NCBI RefSeq assembly: GCF_014199985.1
Contig: NZ_JACHOS010000004.1
Span: forward strand, 248,001 to 312,000
Length of the DNA: 64,000 nt
Origin: Methylorubrum rhodesianum
GTDB taxonomy: Bacteria; Pseudomonadota; Alphaproteobacteria; Rhizobiales; Beijerinckiaceae
Direction: 5' to 3'
Of this stretch, positions 27,623 through 36,525 are shown one piece after another (the first letter of the stretch is position 1; each line of letters opens with the position of its first letter). Both the position numbers and the translations under genes were made by a program. A model generated the notes under the pieces. It was not told the DNA's origin. It saw only the letters and a program-made list of their open reading frames with translations, and searched no databases.

Positions 27623-28046
27623 ACGGGCGCGACGGATCCGCCGACTGCACCCCGTGGAAGCGATGCCTCTGGTCCGGCGGCACGCGGACGCAATCCTGGC
27701 GCCGCCCGAACAGGCGGTAGCGGGAGCGCGCGACGAGGCCGTAGAGGCGGTCGCGCAGCGGCTTCGGCACGGTGCCGAACATCCTAACCCAGCGCCACGG
27801 CGCCCTGAGATGCCGCGCCACTTCCAGCGCGGCATCGGAGCGTGTGAGCGCCCGGCCGTCCTGGATCAGTAGGAAGGTGCCGTTCAGATCCGCGGCGGTG
27901 AAGCCGTAGCGGGCCGCCAGCGCCAGCCCCTCGGGCGACCAAGCGCCCATGAAGTGCAGGCGATCGTCGCGCTCGTGTGTCAGCACGATCCGCACGGTCG
28001 CGGCACAGAGCACGCAATCCGTGTCGAAGACGAGGGTCGGCGGCAT
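27621..28046 (-). CDS. DCC-family thiol-disulfide oxidoreductase-like protein
   Basis: 141-residue DUF393 protein. The family motif is at the N-terminus, FDTDCVLCAATV (Asp8, Cys11, Cys14), followed by FMGAWSPEG and SDAALEVARHL, as expected for the thioredoxin-like DCC fold. Proposed redox function rests on the CxxC pair; no substrate is known. It starts at MPPTLVFD (28046), 7 bases downstream of the ThDP enzyme's stop on the same strand, so the two are probably co-transcribed. Confidence 0.85.
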   Translation of the reverse strand: MPPTLVFDTDCVLCAATVRIVLTHERDDRLHFMGAWSPEGLALAARYGFTAADLNGTFLLIQDGRALTRSDAALEVARHLRAPWRWVRMFGTVPKPLRDRLYGLVARSRYRLFGRRQDCVRVPPDQRHRFHGVQSADPSRP

Positions 28047-28053
28047 CGGACCC

Positions 28054-29742
28054 TCACGCTGCGCTGACGACCACTTCGACAAGGTTCGGCTCGCCCGAGC
28101 GGATGCCGGCCTCGACCGCCCCGGCGACGTCCCCGGCCCGCTCGATCCGCCGCGAGGGCACGCCCATCGACGCGGCGAGCGCCAGAAAGTCGATGCGCGG
28201 CTCGGTCAGATCCATGGCGATGAAGCGGTTCGCGCGCACCGAGGCGTAGTGCGTCTGTGATTTCATGAACTGCTTCAGGATGTTGTACTCGGCGTTGTTG
28301 ATGACGACAAAGGTCACCGGCAGCCGCTCGTGCGCGGCGGTCCAGAGCGCCTGGGGCGAGTACATCGCCGCGCCGTCGCCGACGATGCAGACCACGGGCG
28401 CCCGATCGAGCCCGAGGGAGAAGCCGACCGAGGCCGGCATGCCCCAGCCGAGCACGCCGCCACGGATCGAGGAATATTGCCGCGTCCAGGTGCTGTGCAG
28501 GATCGTGCGCAGATGCCCGAGCGTCGCGGGCGCTTCGTCGACGATGGCGATGTCGGATCCGACGGCGCGGGCGATCTCGCGGGCGGCGACGAGGGGATGG
28601 ATGACGGGATCGGCGAAGGCGGCGTCCGCCCGCGCCTCCAGGGCGGCCCGGCGTGCATCGTAGGCGGCGACCGCCTCCCCGCGCAGACGGGCATAGGTCT
28701 CGGCCCGCGGCGCGAGGCGGGTTTCCAGGAGCGGCAGCAGCACGTCGAGGGAGGCGCGAACGTTGCCCACCGTCGAGAGCCGCGTGGCGTAGGTGCGGCC
28801 GAGGTCGCGGGCATCGGCCGAGAGCTGGAACACCTCCGTGCCCGGCGGCACCGCCGAGCCTTCCGTGTAGAGCACCGTAATGAGCGACTTGCCGCCGAGC
28901 GCGAACACCGCGTCGTAGCGGCCCAGGATCTCGGCGATGCCGCTCGCCTTGGTCGGCAGGTTGCCCATCCAGAGCGGGTGGGCGGTCGGGAACGGGATAT
29001 GCGCCGGCCAGGACGAGCCGTAGACCGGCGCCGCGAGAAGGTCGGCGAGCCGCACCGCCTGGGCCGATGCGTCGCTGGCATCGACCTCGTCGCCGGCGAT
29101 CAGGGCGAGTCGTCCCGGCGCGATCGCCGCGAGATGGTCTGCCAGTCGGTCGAGGGATCCGGCCACGGCGCGGTGGTCGATGACCGAGATCTCCCCGAGC
29201 GGCGCGGCGGTCTTCGCCTCCATCACGTCCATCGGCAGCGACAGGAAAACGGGGCCCGAGGGCGCCGCGGCGCAATCGTGGAAGGCGCGGCGCAGGAGCA
29301 CCGGGAGCTGGTCGGCGTTCGTCACCTCACGCGCCCACTTCACCGTCGGAGCGGCGATGGTGGTCAGGTCGCCGAACAGGAGCGGATCGGTGATGACGTG
29401 CCGCGAATCCTGCTGGCCCGCCGTCACCACCAGCGGGGTGCCGGAGATCTGGGCATTGAGCAGGTTGCCCATGCCGTGGCCGAGGCCGCCGGCAGTGTGC
29501 AGGTTGAGGAAGCCCGGCCGGCGCGCCCCTTGGGCGTAGCCGTCGGCCATGGCCACTGCGCTCGCCTCCTGCAGCGCCAGCACGTAGGCGATGTCGGGCG
29601 CGTCCGTCAGGGCGTCGATCAGCGGCAGCTCGGTCGTGCCGGGATTGCCGAAGACGTAGCGCACACCCTCCGAGCGCAGCACCTCCACCAGCACGTCGGC
29701 GCCCCGCCGCTCGGCCAGGGCTTCGACTGTCGTGACCGTCAT
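28054..29742 (-). CDS. Benzoylformate decarboxylase-like ThDP enzyme
   Basis: 562-residue thiamine-diphosphate enzyme. It has FGNPGTTELP (33-40 region), cofactor Glu59 in LQEAS, an LHTAGGLGHGMGNL segment with His82 in the place of the active-site His of benzoylformate decarboxylase, and the ThDP/Mg motif VGDGAAMYSPQALWTAAH...NNAEYNILK. These are closer to MdlC than to acetolactate synthase. The natural 2-oxo-acid is uncertain: the Ser in the NPGS motif of MdlC is Thr here. It is followed by the DCC protein; no mandelate genes are nearby. Confidence 0.83.
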   Translation of the reverse strand: MTVTTVEALAERRGADVLVEVLRSEGVRYVFGNPGTTELPLIDALTDAPDIAYVLALQEASAVAMADGYAQGARRPGFLNLHTAGGLGHGMGNLLNAQISGTPLVVTAGQQDSRHVITDPLLFGDLTTIAAPTVKWAREVTNADQLPVLLRRAFHDCAAAPSGPVFLSLPMDVMEAKTAAPLGEISVIDHRAVAGSLDRLADHLAAIAPGRLALIAGDEVDASDASAQAVRLADLLAAPVYGSSWPAHIPFPTAHPLWMGNLPTKASGIAEILGRYDAVFALGGKSLITVLYTEGSAVPPGTEVFQLSADARDLGRTYATRLSTVGNVRASLDVLLPLLETRLAPRAETYARLRGEAVAAYDARRAALEARADAAFADPVIHPLVAAREIARAVGSDIAIVDEAPATLGHLRTILHSTWTRQYSSIRGGVLGWGMPASVGFSLGLDRAPVVCIVGDGAAMYSPQALWTAAHERLPVTFVVINNAEYNILKQFMKSQTHYASVRANRFIAMDLTEPRIDFLALAASMGVPSRRIERAGDVAGAVEAGIRSGEPNLVEVVVSAA

Positions 29743-29903
29743 GGCTTGCTCCTGACGTGCCTGCGAGGACCTCTCTCGACGCGCATCGCCCGCACCGATG
29801 GGATGTCCGACCCGGCCAAGGCCGCCCGAGGTCTCCCATCATCGACGGCGGCGCACGCGCCGCTCATCCCTCTGTCGAATCTACCGCCGAAATCGTCAGC
29901 GGT

Positions 29904-31502
29904 TCAGGGCTGGGCCGCGCGGGGCCGCACGGTCCAGGTCGCCCAGAAGACCGGCCGGCCGTAGAGGGAGGAGGTGTCGCTGCCGTCGATCCGCGGCGCG
30001 CGGCGGTCGAGCCAAGTCAGGAAGCCGCCCTTGTCGGGGTAGATCGTGGGTGCATCGAGGTTGCCGTAGCGGTCTGTCATCCAGCCGAAACCGTCACGGG
30101 TGAAGCGCCCGAGCGCATCGCCGCCGGAGCGAAGGCCGAGATAGGCCGTCGAGTGGCCAGCCGCCACGGGTTCCGCATAGAGCGCGAGGGCCGTGATGCT
30201 GCCGGGCGAGAGGTCGGCGGTGTAGTGCAGGCAGATGTCGGCGACGGGTCCGCCCGAGGCCGTGACCGGCCGCGAGCAGGTGTAGGCCACGGCCCAGCGG
30301 TCCATGCCGCGCGCCTTGGCGACGCGGATCTCGGTCTCGGCGGGCAGGCTCTCGATCAGCGTGACCGGCGCCGACCATGTGCGCTCCGCCAGCGGATCGC
30401 GGCTCGTGCGCAGATACAGAGCCATGCGCCGCTTGGTCCGCGGCGCCTCGCAATCGGCGGGCACCACGTCGGTGTAGAAGTAGTGGTAGACGCGATCGAC
30501 CACGCTGATCGAACCGGTCAGGCCGCGCGCCTCGAAATCCGGCGCGGCGCAGTTGCCGACGATCGGCTTGCCGGTGTCGTCGAGCACCGGTGCGGGCTTT
30601 GCCGCCGCGGGCCGCGCCCGCCCGCGGCGGCGCCCCCTTTCCTCCGCGGGCGGTGCTCCGAATGGGCGCCACTCGGTGCCGGGATCGGCTTCGACGCGCA
30701 GATCGAGGCTCTGGAAATCGTAGGTTCGCGCCTGGACCAGCACCCGGCGGCGCCCTTCCTCCGAAGGTTCGGTCGCGGTGGCGAGGATGGCGTAGTACGG
30801 GTCGCCGGCCCAGTCGCGCCCGGCCACCATCATCGCGTTGCCGGACGGGTCGTCCTCCGGCGTCGGCGCCTGGGCGCGGAAGGTCATCTTCTCCGCCTGC
30901 CTGTCCCCTTGCCGCGCCTCGCGCGCCGCCCGGCGGGCCTCTCTCCGGGCCTGCCGGCTGGCTCGGCTGCGGCGGCGCGGCTGCTCGGCCCGCGTCGGAC
31001 CGGAGCCTTTGAGCCCCTCGCTCCAGAAGCGCGGATCGGTCGGCGGCAGGACCGTGGCAAGTGCTTCGATCTGCCGACCGATGCGCACGGCGCCGCCCGC
31101 GGCGGGATCGGTGGCGCGAAGGTCGGTCGGGCAGGAATCCTCGCCGCGGCGACCGCTGCCCCGCGGCGGCTCGGCCCGATAGATCACTTGGAGCGGGCCC
31201 GGCGCGCCGGCATCCTTGAGCCGCATGATCTGCACGTCGTGAACGAACCGGCAGGGCGGCGGGACGGCGTAGACGCCCTCGGCCTCATCATCCGAGCGGC
31301 AGATCTCCAGGGCGCCGCCGCCGGTGACGTAACAGGCACTGCTGCCACCGCGGGGCGCGCCAGCCCAGGAGGGGCCGGCCAGCGCCGCGAGCATGGCCAA
31401 CGCCGCAGCGGCGATCGCCGTCCCGCGTGAAACGGACTGAGCCGCGGGCGTGAGGGAACCGCGTTCTGGGGCGGCGGAGTGGAAAAAGCGTGGTGTCTGC
31501 AC
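29904..31502 (-). CDS. Secreted protein of unknown function with Arg/Ala-rich linker
   Basis: 532 residues with a long basic N-terminus and a signal-like hydrophobic stretch ([21 protein letters not shown], about 28-48). Residues around 172-202 are dominated by Arg and Ala (ASRQARREARRAAREARQ), probably a charged helix. The C-terminal half has repeated aromatic Asp/Gly-containing strands (VDRVYHYFYTDV, DRWAVAYTCSRP, KGGFLTWLDRRAP), reminiscent of beta-propeller glycosidase folds, but no catalytic motif is secure. Eight or so Cys are spread through it. I do not recognise the family. Confidence 0.65.
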   Translation of the reverse strand: MQTPRFFHSAAPERGSLTPAAQSVSRGTAIAAAALAMLAALAGPSWAGAPRGGSSACYVTGGGALEICRSDDEAEGVYAVPPPCRFVHDVQIMRLKDAGAPGPLQVIYRAEPPRGSGRRGEDSCPTDLRATDPAAGGAVRIGRQIEALATVLPPTDPRFWSEGLKGSGPTRAEQPRRRSRASRQARREARRAAREARQGDRQAEKMTFRAQAPTPEDDPSGNAMMVAGRDWAGDPYYAILATATEPSEEGRRRVLVQARTYDFQSLDLRVEADPGTEWRPFGAPPAEERGRRRGRARPAAAKPAPVLDDTGKPIVGNCAAPDFEARGLTGSISVVDRVYHYFYTDVVPADCEAPRTKRRMALYLRTSRDPLAERTWSAPVTLIESLPAETEIRVAKARGMDRWAVAYTCSRPVTASGGPVADICLHYTADLSPGSITALALYAEPVAAGHSTAYLGLRSGGDALGRFTRDGFGWMTDRYGNLDAPTIYPDKGGFLTWLDRRAPRIDGSDTSSLYGRPVFWATWTVRPRAAQP

Positions 31503-31667
31503 GGCCGAACCTTAGCCCTTCCGGACCGCGCTCGGAAAGCAGTCCGGCGGAACGTCCCCATCACGATCAGGTCGATTTCGGCACGCGGGAAGCGAACATG
31601 GTGAAAGGATTGGCTCACCAAGCCGGATTATCCTGGAAGTCCGTTCGATAGAGAGGGCATTCCATCG

Positions 31668-31985
31668 ATGAGCAGCGGTCTCTCGGCACCGGCCGGTCTG
31701 TCGGAGGTCTCCCGCCTCGCGACGTTGCTGGCCGATCAGGCACTCGACGCGCAGATCATGAGCCGTCCGATTCCCGACGATCAGGTTCAGGCCCTGCTGG
31801 ATGCTGCCGTCCTCCTCGATGAGTACGGTCAGGAGATCCCGCCCCTCCTCGGACAGATCGTCCACGAGATCGGATCCTCCGCCCCCGAGCGCGCCGTGCG
31901 GTCCGGCAAGCGCGTGGACGAGGACGAGGTCGGGCGCATGGCGTGGATGCTGCGCCCGTTCCGCTCGGCCAAGCGGACGGGCTGA
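31668..31985 (+). CDS. Small hypothetical protein
   Basis: 105 residues, acidic and Leu-rich, with predicted helices (LSEVSRLATLLADQALDAQIM, DDQVQALLDAAVLLDEYGQ) and a basic C-terminus. No signal peptide, membrane segment or known motif. It precedes leuB by 116 bases on the same strand. AGAGAGGGC lies upstream of the ATG. The reading frame fits the local codon bias, but function is unknown. Confidence 0.6.
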   Translation: MSSGLSAPAGLSEVSRLATLLADQALDAQIMSRPIPDDQVQALLDAAVLLDEYGQEIPPLLGQIVHEIGSSAPERAVRSGKRVDEDEVGRMAWMLRPFRSAKRTG

Positions 31986-32101
31986 GACAAGCGGACGGGC
32001 TAAGACAAGCGCACCGGCTCAGAGACGGACTTGCGGGGGCTGGGCCGCGCCGATAGAGCGCGGGCGACGTGGCGCGTGCCATCAGCTCGGATTTCAGCCC
32101 C

Positions 32102-33211
32102 ATGACCACCTACAAGCTTCTGCTCCTGCCCGGCGACGGCATCGGCCCCGAGGTGATGTCCGAGGTCGAGAAGGTGGTCGGCTGGCTCAAGCGCGCCGGC
32201 CTGGCCGATTTCGAGACCGAGCGCGACCTCGTCGGCGGGGCGGCCATCGACGTCCACGGCAAGCCGCTCGCCGATGAAACGCTGGCCCGCGCCGACGCGG
32301 CCGACGCGATCCTGCTCGGCGCGGTCGGCGGGCCGAAGTGGAACGGTGTCCCCTACGACATCCGCCCCGAGGCCGGCCTGCTGCGCCTGCGCAAGGATCT
32401 CGGCCTGTTCGCCAATCTGCGCCCCGCGATCTGCTACCCCGCGCTCGCCGACGCTTCGGCCCTCAAGCGCGAGCTGGTCGAGGGCCTCGACATCATGATC
32501 GTGCGCGAGCTCACCGGCGGCGTCTATTTCGGCGAGCCGAAGGAGATCACCACGCTCGACGACGGTTCGAAGCGGGCGGTCGATACGCAGGTCTACACCA
32601 CCGCCGAGATCGAGCGGATCGCCCACGTCGCCTTCGACCTCGCCCAGAAGCGCTCTGGCCGGGTCGCTTCGGCGGAGAAGAACAACGTGATGAAGACCGG
32701 CGTCCTGTGGAAGGAGGTCGTCACGCGGGTCCATGCCGAGCACTACGCACAGGTCGAGCTCGAGCACGTTCTGGCGGACAACTGCGCCATGCAGCTCGTG
32801 CGGCGTCCCAAGCAGTTCGACGTGCTGGTGACCGATAACCTGTTCGGCGACGTGCTCTCGGACGTCGCGGCGATGCTCACCGGCTCGCTCGGCATGCTGC
32901 CCTCGGCTTCGCTGGGCGCGGTCGACGCCCGCGGCACCCGCAAGGCGCTCTACGAGCCGGTCCACGGCTCGGCGCCCGACATCGCCGGCAAGGGTTTCGC
33001 GAACCCGATCGCGATGATCGGCTCGCTCGCCATGTGCCTGCGCTATTCCTTCGGTCTGGGCGAGGCCGCCGACCTCGTGGAGGGCGCGATTACCCGCGCC
33101 CTGGCCGCCGGCGCCCGCACCCGCGACATCGTCGGCGAGGGCCAGACCCCGATCAGCACCGCCGAGATGGGCGATGCGATCCTGCGCGAGCTGCAGGCGC
33201 AGGCGGGCTGA
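32102..33211 (+). CDS. leuB: 3-isopropylmalate dehydrogenase
   Basis: NAD-dependent oxidative decarboxylase of leucine synthesis. The 369-residue protein has [13 protein letters not shown], the conserved Tyr in the [11 protein letters not shown] loop, [21 protein letters not shown] with the catalytic Lys region, the metal-binding [27 protein letters not shown]sp pair, and [17 protein letters not shown], the NAD-binding loop. Start [11 protein letters not shown] at 32102. leuC/leuD are not in the window. Its 3' end faces zwf across a large palindrome. Confidence 0.97.
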   Translation: MTTYKLLLLPGDGIGPEVMSEVEKVVGWLKRAGLADFETERDLVGGAAIDVHGKPLADETLARADAADAILLGAVGGPKWNGVPYDIRPEAGLLRLRKDLGLFANLRPAICYPALADASALKRELVEGLDIMIVRELTGGVYFGEPKEITTLDDGSKRAVDTQVYTTAEIERIAHVAFDLAQKRSGRVASAEKNNVMKTGVLWKEVVTRVHAEHYAQVELEHVLADNCAMQLVRRPKQFDVLVTDNLFGDVLSDVAAMLTGSLGMLPSASLGAVDARGTRKALYEPVHGSAPDIAGKGFANPIAMIGSLAMCLRYSFGLGEAADLVEGAITRALAAGARTRDIVGEGQTPISTAEMGDAILRELQAQAG

Positions 33212-33220
33212 CGCTCCTTT

Positions 33221-33310
33221 CGTCCTCGCGAGGCGAGGCCGAAGCAATCCAACGCGCGACCCGTCCGGATCAATCGCGCCGCTGGATTGCCTCGCCGACG
33301 CTCGCGACGA
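33221..33310. repeat. Long imperfect palindromic repeat between leuB and zwf
   Basis: The left arm (33221-33257) and right arm (33274-33310) share GCAATCCA/TGGATTGC, GCGCG/CGCGC, GGCGAGGC-like and CTCGCGA/TCGCGA blocks. Together they can fold into a stem of over 30 bases with small mismatches. I recognise this as a dispersed intergenic repeat style of Methylobacterium genomes. Here it separates two convergent genes, so it may also end transcription from both sides. Confidence 0.6.
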
Positions 33311-33322
33311 CGGCGTGACGAC

Positions 33323-34831
33323 CTACTTCTTCCCCAGCGGCAGCCAAGCGCGCCCGTCCCGGCTCAACAGCTCCTCCGCCTCCTTCGGTCCCGGACTGCC
33401 GGCCGGGTAGAGGCACACCGGCGCGTCCTTCCAGGCCTTGATCAGCGGATCGACGGCGGCCCAGCTCGCCTCGATGGTGTCGGCGCGCTGGAACAGGGTC
33501 GGGTCGCCCATCATGCAGTCGTAGAGCAGCGTCTCGTAGCCGACGGTGGGAGCCGGGTCGAAGAAATCGGCGTAGCGGAAGCCGCTCTCGATCGCGGCAA
33601 GATGCATCTGCGGCCCCGGCCGCTTCACGTTCAGGCCCGTGAAGGAACCGGGCTCCGGATCGATGTTCAGGCGCATGACGTTCGAGGCGGGCTCATCGCC
33701 GTCGGCCCCGCGGAACAGCGTGAAGGGCGCCGGCTTGAAATGCACCGTGATCGCCGTGTGCCGGTCCGCCAACCGCTTGCCGGTGCGCAGGTAGAACGGC
33801 ACGCCGGACCAGCGCGGATTGTCGATCGCGAGCTTGAGGGCGACGTAGGTCTCGGTGCGCGAATCCTTCGCAACGTCCGGCTCGTCGCGGTAGGCCGGCA
33901 CGGCCTTCCCCTCCTCGCGGCCCGCCGCGTACTGGCCGCGCACCGCGTCCTGCGGCGAGACCGGACGGATCGCCGTGACAAGCCTGGTCTTCTCGTCGCG
34001 CACGGCCTCGGCGTCGAACGAGCCCGGCGGCTCCATCGCCACCATGGTGAGAAGCTGGAACAGGTGATTGGGCACCATGTCGCGCAGCGCGCCCGTCGGC
34101 TCGTAGAAGCGGCCGCGCTCCTCGACACCGATCGTCTCGGCGGCGGTGATCTCGACGTGGTCGACGTACTCGGATCGCCAGATCGGCTCCAGCAAGGCGT
34201 TGGCGAAGCGGAGCGCCAGGATGCTCTGGACCGTCTCCTTCCCGAGAAAGTGATCGATCCGGTAGAACTGGCTCTCGTCGCCCTGAGCCAGGATGGTCTC
34301 GTTGAGAGCCTTGGCGGAGGCGAGATCGACGCCGAACGGCTTCTCGATGACGACGCGGCGGAAGGCACCGTCGCCCTGCTTGAGCAGGCCCGCCTTGCCG
34401 AGGCCCTTGACGATCGGCCCGAAGAAGCGGGCGGAGACCGCGAGATAGAAGACGACGTTTCCGGTCAGACGCCCGGCAAGATCCCTGAAGGTGGCCTCCT
34501 GGGAAAAGTCGCCCTGCATCACGTGCAGGCGTTCGCGGATGAAGCCCCAGGACCGCGGGTCGATCCGCTCCGCGTGGAATTCGGCGGACGTGTCCTTGGT
34601 GAAGGACTCCATCGTCCCCGTCAGGTCGTCGCGCCAGCCGTCGTCGGTGAGCGGGTTGTGATCGACGCCGAGGACGGAGAACTTCTGGTCGAGCAGCCCG
34701 CCGCCGGCGAGATTGTAGAGGGCGGGCATCAGCAGACGCTTCGTAAGGTCACCGCCGGCTCCGAAGATCACGAGGGTGCAGGGCGGCGCCGGCGGCGTAT
34801 CGGGCGTGTCGTGAACGCGAGCGTCGGGCAT
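33323..34831 (-). CDS. zwf: Glucose-6-phosphate 1-dehydrogenase
   Basis: Oxidises glucose-6-phosphate to 6-phosphogluconolactone, entry to the oxidative pentose phosphate and Entner-Doudoroff routes. The 502-residue protein has the NAD(P) motif IFGAGGDLTKR (22-32), the active-site YRIDHFLGKE with catalytic His, and LRFANALLEPIW. Length is normal. There is no adjacent pgl or edd. The start MPDARVHDTP (34831) has a short Pro-rich lead before the Rossmann strand. Confidence 0.96.
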   Translation of the reverse strand: MPDARVHDTPDTPPAPPCTLVIFGAGGDLTKRLLMPALYNLAGGGLLDQKFSVLGVDHNPLTDDGWRDDLTGTMESFTKDTSAEFHAERIDPRSWGFIRERLHVMQGDFSQEATFRDLAGRLTGNVVFYLAVSARFFGPIVKGLGKAGLLKQGDGAFRRVVIEKPFGVDLASAKALNETILAQGDESQFYRIDHFLGKETVQSILALRFANALLEPIWRSEYVDHVEITAAETIGVEERGRFYEPTGALRDMVPNHLFQLLTMVAMEPPGSFDAEAVRDEKTRLVTAIRPVSPQDAVRGQYAAGREEGKAVPAYRDEPDVAKDSRTETYVALKLAIDNPRWSGVPFYLRTGKRLADRHTAITVHFKPAPFTLFRGADGDEPASNVMRLNIDPEPGSFTGLNVKRPGPQMHLAAIESGFRYADFFDPAPTVGYETLLYDCMMGDPTLFQRADTIEASWAAVDPLIKAWKDAPVCLYPAGSPGPKEAEELLSRDGRAWLPLGKK

Positions 34832-34964
34832 CGATCATCCGGGTCTGTCGGCCGGCGCCTGGCCGACCGCTGGAGTCCCGGTTTCAACAGGAGGCTGACG
34901 ATCCCTGTTCCGGCTGAGCTGCCCTGCTCGCAGCGCCGGACGGATCGCCGTTTGGACCTCTCCC

Positions 34965-36512
34965 CTACTCGTCGGTGCGAACGGCGGAGCCTCCGTCGAT
35001 CGGCAGGCGCACGCCCTTCAATTCCTCGCCAGTCGGCAGCGAGCGGGCATCCCAGCCGCCGCCCAGCGCCCGGATCAGCGCCACGGCCGTGGTGAAGCGG
35101 TTGAGGCGGATCTGCAGCGCGGTGATCTCGTTGTTGATCTGCAGGGCCTGGGCGGTCACCACGGTGGTGTAGTTCTGCGTACCGGCCCGGTACTCGTTGA
35201 GCGCGATCTCGACCGCGCGCCGCGCCGAAGCCACGGCCTCGTCCTGCTTCGCCTGCTGCCGCGCCAGGATGCGCACGCCGGCCAGACCGTTCTCGACCTC
35301 GCCGAAGGCGGTCAGCACCGTCTGGCGGTAATTGGCCACCGCCGCCTCGTAGGCGGCCCGTGCCGTTTGCAGCACCGCGGCGCGGGCGCCGCCGTCGAAG
35401 AACACCTGGCTGCCGTTGGCCGCGATCGACCAGACGCGGTTGGCCGCCGAGAACACGCCGTTGCTGGTCGCTCCGGAAAAGCCGCCGGAGGCCGAGAGCG
35501 TGACCGTCGGGAAGAAGGCGGAGACCGCCACGCCGATCTGCTCGCTCTGTGCCTGCACCAGCCGCTCGGACCCGGCGATGTCCGGCCGGCGCTCTAGGAG
35601 GTCGGAGGGGATGCCGACCGGCACAGCGGGCGGGCGAACCGGCAGCGGCGAGAACGGGAGCTTGAACTCGGAGGGCGGCCGGCCGGTCAGGATCGCCACG
35701 GCGTGTTCGAAGGTCGCGCGCTGCAGATCGACGGCGATCAGCGAGGCCTCGGTGGTCTGGAGCTGCGTCTGCGCGGTGATGACGTCGGAGCGGGCGGCCA
35801 CGCCCGCGTTGTACTGATTCTCGGCGATGGCGAGGCTGCGCTTGAACCCCTCGACGTTCTCCTGGAGCACCCGCTTCAACGCGTCCTGATAGCGCAGCTG
35901 GAGGTAGGCGGTGGCCAGCTCCGCCTGAAGGCTGAGGCGCACGAGGGCGAGGTCCGCGGCGGAGGCCTGGGCGGAGGCGACGTCGCTCTCGATCTGGCGG
36001 CGGATACCGCCGAAGAGGTCGAGCTCCCAACTCGCCTGCCCCTGGAGCGAGACCGTCGTGCGCTCCGTCCCCAGAGCCCGCGAGCGGGTGATGCTGGGGG
36101 CGCCGATCACCGTGGGGAACAGCGCGGCCCGGGCCTGCGCCACCAGGGCACGGGCCTGGTCATAGACCGCGATCTGGGCGCGGAGGTTCTGGTTGTCGAC
36201 GTCGATCGAGCGGATCAGCCGGTCGAGGGTCGGATCGTTGAAGGCCCGCCACCAGTCGCCGCGCTCGGCCGCATCGTTCGGCACGGCGAGGCGCCAACCC
36301 TTCTGCGCCTGGACGTAGGCGAGGCTGTCCTCGCGTAGGCCGCCCTGCTTGAACGCAAGCGGCGTCTCGACGGAGGGACGCGAATAATCGGGGCCGACGA
36401 GGCAGCCGGAAGTCGTCGCGGCGAGGGTGGCGACGCCGGAGAGACGGAGCAGGGTCGCAAACCCTCCCCTCCCCGCTCGCCGCGAGCGGCTTTCGCGCAG
36501 GTCACTGATCAC
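34965..36512 (-). CDS. Outer-membrane efflux lipoprotein (NodT/OprM family)
   Basis: 515-residue outer-membrane factor for the RND pump encoded just upstream. It has a lipoprotein signal with TTSGC (Cys37), followed by the usual CLVGPDYSRP start of mature NodT-type proteins, and two repeats of the long coiled helices (QIAVYDQARALVAQARAALFP; QAQSEQIGVAVSAFFPTVTLS) that form the trimeric tunnel. It is the last gene of the four-gene minus-strand operon, 13 bases after the second pump subunit. Confidence 0.95.
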   Translation of the reverse strand: MISDLRESRSRRAGRGGFATLLRLSGVATLAATTSGCLVGPDYSRPSVETPLAFKQGGLREDSLAYVQAQKGWRLAVPNDAAERGDWWRAFNDPTLDRLIRSIDVDNQNLRAQIAVYDQARALVAQARAALFPTVIGAPSITRSRALGTERTTVSLQGQASWELDLFGGIRRQIESDVASAQASAADLALVRLSLQAELATAYLQLRYQDALKRVLQENVEGFKRSLAIAENQYNAGVAARSDVITAQTQLQTTEASLIAVDLQRATFEHAVAILTGRPPSEFKLPFSPLPVRPPAVPVGIPSDLLERRPDIAGSERLVQAQSEQIGVAVSAFFPTVTLSASGGFSGATSNGVFSAANRVWSIAANGSQVFFDGGARAAVLQTARAAYEAAVANYRQTVLTAFGEVENGLAGVRILARQQAKQDEAVASARRAVEIALNEYRAGTQNYTTVVTAQALQINNEITALQIRLNRFTTAVALIRALGGGWDARSLPTGEELKGVRLPIDGGSAVRTDE

Positions 36513-36525
36513 GAAACAACCATCC

